Below are positions 60,680 through 64,000 of a stretch of 64,000 nt of DNA, piece after piece (positions within the stretch are counted from its first letter, which is position 1; each line of letters begins with the position of its first letter). Source of the stretch: Roseiconus nitratireducens (GTDB lineage: Bacteria; Planctomycetota; Planctomycetia; Pirellulales; Pirellulaceae); assembly GCF_008629675.1 (NCBI RefSeq), contig NZ_VWOX01000022.1, positions 1 to 64,000 on the forward strand. Reading direction: 5' to 3'. The notes beneath the pieces were generated by a model. That model had not been told where the DNA came from. It did no database searches and saw only the letters and a list, made by a program, of their open reading frames with translations. The translations under genes were made by a program, and so were the position numbers.

Positions 60680-61107
60680 GCTGGTGAAACTCCTGGGGAA
60701 ACTCCGACCGGTGTGACTGCGGAATGGGACCGCAGGGATCACAGTGTAGCCGTGACCGATCCGGTGGTGTTTGGCCACTTCCGTGCGGGAGGAGAGCGAT
60801 CAGCGATGTGCGGACGTGCACAATCGAGTCGCGATATCGCGGCGCCGAGCGGGACAGAAAGATCCCCCCATGGGGACTCGACGGATGAGACAGCAACTCG
60901 GTTGATTGTCGAACAGCGGGGCAGCATCGAGACCCGATCGGATCTTCAGGGCATGACGGACTCTCGACGTCGTGTCACCCACCGGACAGTCGAACCAACC
61001 GATCGTGATCTCGATTGCCGGAAAAAATTTCTTTGGTCATCACCGGTGCGATCTGCGATAGAATCAAGGATGTTCCCGCATCGTCCATTGAAGGAGGTTC
61101 AGTCGCT
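60680..61107. other. 428-base divergent intergenic region
   Basis: Upstream of the sulfatase and rhodanese genes. The right end holds an A/T-rich stretch and a possible -10 (TAGAAT, 61059-61064) for the rhodanese gene, without a matching -35 at normal spacing. The frame of the rhodanese gene is open into this region, but no upstream start has a good ribosome-binding site. Confidence 0.4.
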
Positions 61108-61434
61108 GTGGACACGCTCACCACCGAAGAATTGAAGGACCTGTGGTTGCGGCAAGAAGACTTCGTCTTGGTCAACGTGCTTGACGAACCGCAATTTGAA
61201 GCGACTCATATACCGGAGTCCGTGAATTTGCCGGCCTCGCTTTCCGACTTCAGCGAGCACGTCTTGCAACTGACGGGCAGCAAGCAACGTCGCGTGGTCG
61301 TCTACGGAGCGGGCGAAGGATGCCAAGCGGCGCTGGACGCGTGTGACGACCTGCAGCGGGATGGCTTCAATGTCGCCGTCTATTCTGGCGGCGCGGCGGC
61401 CTGGAAGGCTTCGGGCGAACCGTTGGCCGTTTAG
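61108..61434 (+). CDS. Rhodanese-like domain protein, 108 aa
   Basis: A 108-residue single-domain rhodanese-like protein. GTG 61108 is chosen because GGAGG stands 11 bases upstream and it begins VDTLTTEELKDL, a normal start. LVNVLDEPQFEATHIPESVNLP is the rhodanese entry and VAVYSGGAAAWKASGEPL the end. In active rhodaneses a Cys begins the CRxGxR-like loop; here the loop reads VVVYGAGEGCQAALDAC, with Ala where the catalytic Cys would normally stand and a Cys five residues later. Sulfur transfer is therefore uncertain; a regulatory or structural role is possible. No operon partner lies close. Confidence 0.82.
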   Translation: MDTLTTEELKDLWLRQEDFVLVNVLDEPQFEATHIPESVNLPASLSDFSEHVLQLTGSKQRRVVVYGAGEGCQAALDACDDLQRDGFNVAVYSGGAAAWKASGEPLAV

Positions 61435-61871
61435 CTGGACCGCCCCTTCGCCGCGAAATGCTCGTTCATCGCGAACAAACAATCGCGAAATGGACGGAGC
61501 GACCGTCCCCAACCGGTGTCGAGGCTGCCTGTCCCACGCTCTGGTGAGCGAGGCGACATTCATCGGGTGGCGACATCCGTCGAATGCTGTGCCGGGTGCA
61601 GACAGCACGTTTCGTTTCCGGCAGCTGAATTCCGGAACGTCGGTTGCAGCCCCTGTTGATGGGCTTTCGGATCGTTTTTCGCGGGTGCCAGACCGTCTGA
61701 CCGGCACCGCTGTGCTGATGGTTGCTGATGGTTGCTGATGGTTTTTATGCCGACGGTTATTGAGGCACAGCAGCGAACCCGAGCTTGATGACGCACCGCA
61801 ACCCTCGCGAAGCGGGCACGCTTCGGAAGCCCCGTCAACCGAACAACGCCGAAACCTAATGAGGATCCCCG
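61435..61871. other. 437-base intergenic region with short repeats
   Basis: No gene recognised. 61533-61554 has a diverged, inverted copy of the GCCA-loop palindrome (CCACGCTC-TGGT-GAGCGAGG). 61711-61740 has three tandem 10-base copies of GTTGCTGATG (first one slightly different). The right end contains GAGGA 7 bases before the transaldolase ATG. Confidence 0.5.
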
Positions 61872-63149
61872 ATGATTGAAACTGACTCCAAACTCGAATG
61901 GATCGCACCAGACTCGAAAGCATCCACCGACATCCTGGAATTTGTCCAGTCCGGGATCGAATTGGATTCGCCGCCGAAGCAGGTTGAAGACAACCCGTTT
62001 TGGAGCAAGGTGAATGGGCTGGAAACGGAACTCTGGCTGGACAGCGGGGACTTGGATTCGATTGATCCACTGTGGTGCAGTAATTTCTCCGCCCTGACGA
62101 CCAACAACAGCTTGTTGAACAAGGAGGTGCAAAAGGACACTTATACCGACTATGTGCCTCAAGCGGACAAAGTGCTGCCGTCGTTGGGGGATGAAGTCCG
62201 CGTACGCGAGTTGGCATTCGTGCTGAATGTTCGGCATGCGTTGCGTCTGGTCCAACGGTTCCGTTGTCGCGTCAGTGTGGAATTGCACACGGATGTGGCA
62301 TTCGACACCGAGGCGAGTTTGGCGTATGCACGACGTTGCCACGCCATCTGCCCCGAGTTCTTCGTGGTCAAGATACCCTTCACGCCCGAAGGTTTGATCG
62401 CGATTCGAAAGTTGCGTGCCGAGGGAATTGAGGTCAATTGCACTTTGGGGTTCAGCGCCCGTGAAAACTACGTCGCGACCGCATTGGCGAATCCTTCGTA
62501 TGTGAACGTGTTTCTGGGTCGACTGAACAGCTATGTCAGCGACAACGAATTGGGTGCCGGAGATTTGGTTGGCGAACGGGCGACGATCGCAAGTCAGCAC
62601 GAGGTCAACACGTTCACGCGTGGCCTGCCGATGACCAAGACGCGTCAGATTGCGGCCAGTTTACGCGACGCGTCGCAGTTACCGCAGTTGGCCGGCGTCG
62701 ATGTAATCACCATGCCACCGAAGATTGCAGAGCAGGCACAAGAAGTGTTGGACCAGCCATGGCAGTCTCGTCTGAATGATTTGTATGCAACGCCGCTGGA
62801 TCCGAAAATCGATCCCGAATCGGTGCGTCTGGAGAAGCTGTGGGACGTGACCAAACAGGAGCGGAACTATGTTCAGAAGATGATTTTGAATCCTCCCGGA
62901 TCGGCGGAAGAACTGGTTTCATCGGCCTACGAGCATGAGGTCGGCGACTTGTTTCCAGCATTCAGCGAGGCGGAGCGAGATCAGATTGCCAGCGACGGAA
63001 AGGTTCCGAATCACGACCGTTGGGCAGCCAGAATTCAGTCGGGCGATCTGGCCATCGATAGCCTGATGACGCACGCGGGGCTGGCATCGTTCGCCGCATC
63101 TCAGAAGGAATTGGACGACCGTATCCGCACGTTGCTCGGGCATGCGTGA
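61872..63149 (+). CDS. tal: Transaldolase family protein
   Basis: A 425-residue transaldolase-like (beta/alpha)8 enzyme. The pentose-phosphate-pathway reaction moves a dihydroxyacetone unit through a Schiff base on a Lys, here probably K167 in EFFVVKIPFTPEGL. PLWCSNFSALTTNNSLLNKEV holds the usual N-terminal Thr-Thr-Asn motif, and GIEVNCTLGFSARENYVA and RLNSYVSDNELG are also expected. The chain is longer than most transaldolases (about 220-340), with extra C-terminal sequence (about 330-425) that may be an added helical part. ATG 61872 follows GAGGATCCCCG. Activity on sedoheptulose-7-phosphate is likely but not proved for this long form. Confidence 0.88.
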   Translation: MIETDSKLEWIAPDSKASTDILEFVQSGIELDSPPKQVEDNPFWSKVNGLETELWLDSGDLDSIDPLWCSNFSALTTNNSLLNKEVQKDTYTDYVPQADKVLPSLGDEVRVRELAFVLNVRHALRLVQRFRCRVSVELHTDVAFDTEASLAYARRCHAICPEFFVVKIPFTPEGLIAIRKLRAEGIEVNCTLGFSARENYVATALANPSYVNVFLGRLNSYVSDNELGAGDLVGERATIASQHEVNTFTRGLPMTKTRQIAASLRDASQLPQLAGVDVITMPPKIAEQAQEVLDQPWQSRLNDLYATPLDPKIDPESVRLEKLWDVTKQERNYVQKMILNPPGSAEELVSSAYEHEVGDLFPAFSEAERDQIASDGKVPNHDRWAARIQSGDLAIDSLMTHAGLASFAASQKELDDRIRTLLGHA

Positions 63150-63264
63150 CATCGGGCATACCTGACGAAGGGCGGTGGTCGACGTCCAATCGCGAGCTGG
63201 TCCAATCGCGAGCTGGGAGAGGTTTACTGCCAGACCTCTTCATGCCCTTGACGCATTCGGTGGC

Positions 63265-64000
63265 TTACCTCTGGGCCGAAAGGAGCCCGATGATGGCCCA
63301 TGCGGTTCCCCAATAATTGGACGTTTCGGTCGCCCGTTTGGCGGATGCCGACTTCGTCCCGGGAACTTTCCAGCTGCCATCCTGGGTTTGGGTTCGAATC
63401 AGAAACTCGCGCCCGCGATCAACCGCGGATGCCACGCGCTCGTTGGACTCGGTGTGGGAGACGGACAGCGCGTAAAGCGCCAACCCGGTTGCCAACGCGT
63501 CGCTGTCTTGGTCAACGATCCAGCCCCATCCTCCGTCCGGTTTCTGCTTGTCCAGTAACAGACGTCGGTACTCCGTGACCTTATCGCTTTGCTGTTGAGA
63601 AGCAAGCAGCAGCCGCGCGGCATACCACTCGGTGGATCTCGCCGGGTCGCCAGAGTCGATAAACCGCATGGCGGCTTCCTGGTCGAAATCCGTGGCTTGA
63701 TGTCGCACAAGTGCGAGCGTCACCCATAACGTCGTTACCCGCGACGTTTCGTCTTTGGGACGTTTTTGCAGCGGCAGTTGTCCGCACGGATTCCATGACC
63801 CATCGGGACGCTGTTCGGCAATCAATGCCTTGGTGAATTTGCGACGCCATGTTCGGCGGTTGCCGGACTGGTCGTCTTTCGATTCCGTGTCAGTGTCCTT
63901 CTCCCGCGGGATCGCCAGCAACAATGCAGACATGGTGTCGATGTTTCCCTGCATCGTCTTTTGCGGATCGAAATCAGGTCCGGCGTCAGCGACGAAATGG
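63265..64000 (-). CDS. Partial QW-repeat (squalene-cyclase/prenyltransferase-like) protein
   Basis: The 3' part of a gene on the minus strand: 244 residues to the stop at 63265, with the frame open to the right edge, so the start is outside. It contains alpha-toroid repeats with QW motifs: QRPDGSW, QKPDGGWGW and QTQDGSW, with helical spacers (WVTLALVRHQATDFDQEAAM). This suits terpene-cyclase/prenyltransferase-like proteins or alpha-toroids used in binding; no DxDD or catalytic site is visible in this part. The last residues (SNYWGTAWAIIGLLSAQR) are typical of such toroids. Function is undecided. Confidence 0.78.
   Translation of the reverse strand, partial: HFVADAGPDFDPQKTMQGNIDTMSALLLAIPREKDTDTESKDDQSGNRRTWRRKFTKALIAEQRPDGSWNPCGQLPLQKRPKDETSRVTTLWVTLALVRHQATDFDQEAAMRFIDSGDPARSTEWYAARLLLASQQQSDKVTEYRRLLLDKQKPDGGWGWIVDQDSDALATGLALYALSVSHTESNERVASAVDRGREFLIRTQTQDGSWKVPGTKSASAKRATETSNYWGTAWAIIGLLSAQR

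Noticed and set aside
1..64000. tRNA or rRNA genes, insertion sequences, prophage
   Set aside because: None of the usual motifs or terminal repeats were seen while reading. A dedicated RNA search was not possible.

Overview
The window is a GC-rich bacterial chromosome segment that looks like a marine planctomycete of the Pirellulaceae type (Rhodopirellula and relatives). This assignment is an inference. It rests on planctomycete-specific families: a c-type cytochrome with DUF1587/1592/1588/1585-like parts (11005-13626), a DUF1552 partner (13717-15012), giant dehydrogenase-plus-haem proteins (7778-10417, 18160-22161), a sulfatase, a formylglycine-enzyme-fold protein, and many secreted proteins with Pro/Arg/Ser repeats. 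I saw no rRNA, tRNA, CRISPR array, insertion sequence or prophage.

Layout. 1-6.4 kb: housekeeping and stress genes (Val/Pro-rich secreted protein, csrA, two tandem Hsp20 chaperones, a two-gene version of a Tm-1-type protein, a TrmK-like methyltransferase). 6.4-16.1 kb: secreted alpha/beta hydrolase with EF-hands, a haem/dehydrogenase protein, CsaA, and a run of PSCyt-type cytochrome, DUF1552 and FGE-fold genes. 16.1-26 kb: gamma-glutamyltransferase, then two divergent giant secreted proteins that each carry an SGNH-like domain. 26.2-31.2 kb: a SnoaL-like protein overlapping a highly repetitive Pro/Arg-rich protein, and a mechanosensitive channel.

The most coherent part is 31.3-59 kb, an osmoadaptation region. 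A MarR regulator diverges from glycine/sarcosine and sarcosine/dimethylglycine N-methyltransferases (glycine betaine from glycine). These are followed by a BCCT betaine-type transporter, a 78-aa protein, an FN3-like membrane protein, a sodium:solute symporter and a 41-aa one-helix peptide. Then come an aspartate-carbamoyltransferase-like enzyme lacking the aspartate side-chain-binding Arg and Gln, an asparagine-synthetase-like amidotransferase, an M20 N-carbamoyl hydrolase and an isochorismatase-like amidase. After a MarR/pirin pair and a phosphodiesterase there is a second run of MscS channel, DUF4112, M20D amidohydrolase and YbdK-like carboxylate-amine ligase. The region ends with sucrose metabolism: PfkB kinase, sucrose phosphatase, sucrose-phosphate synthase with its own phosphatase domain, and amylosucrase.

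My main proposal is that the carbamoyltransferase/amidotransferase/hydrolase set (38880-44317) makes and recycles a carbamoylated, amidated amino-acid osmolyte. The only described compound of this kind known to me is N-alpha-carbamoyl-glutamine amide. This is inference from family membership, lost active-site residues and neighbours.

59-64 kb: sulfatase, rhodanese, transaldolase and the 3' part of a QW-repeat protein that runs off the right edge. A family of short palindromic repeats with a constant GCCA loop and covarying stems sits in three convergent gene junctions, with one further diverged copy in a tandem gap.
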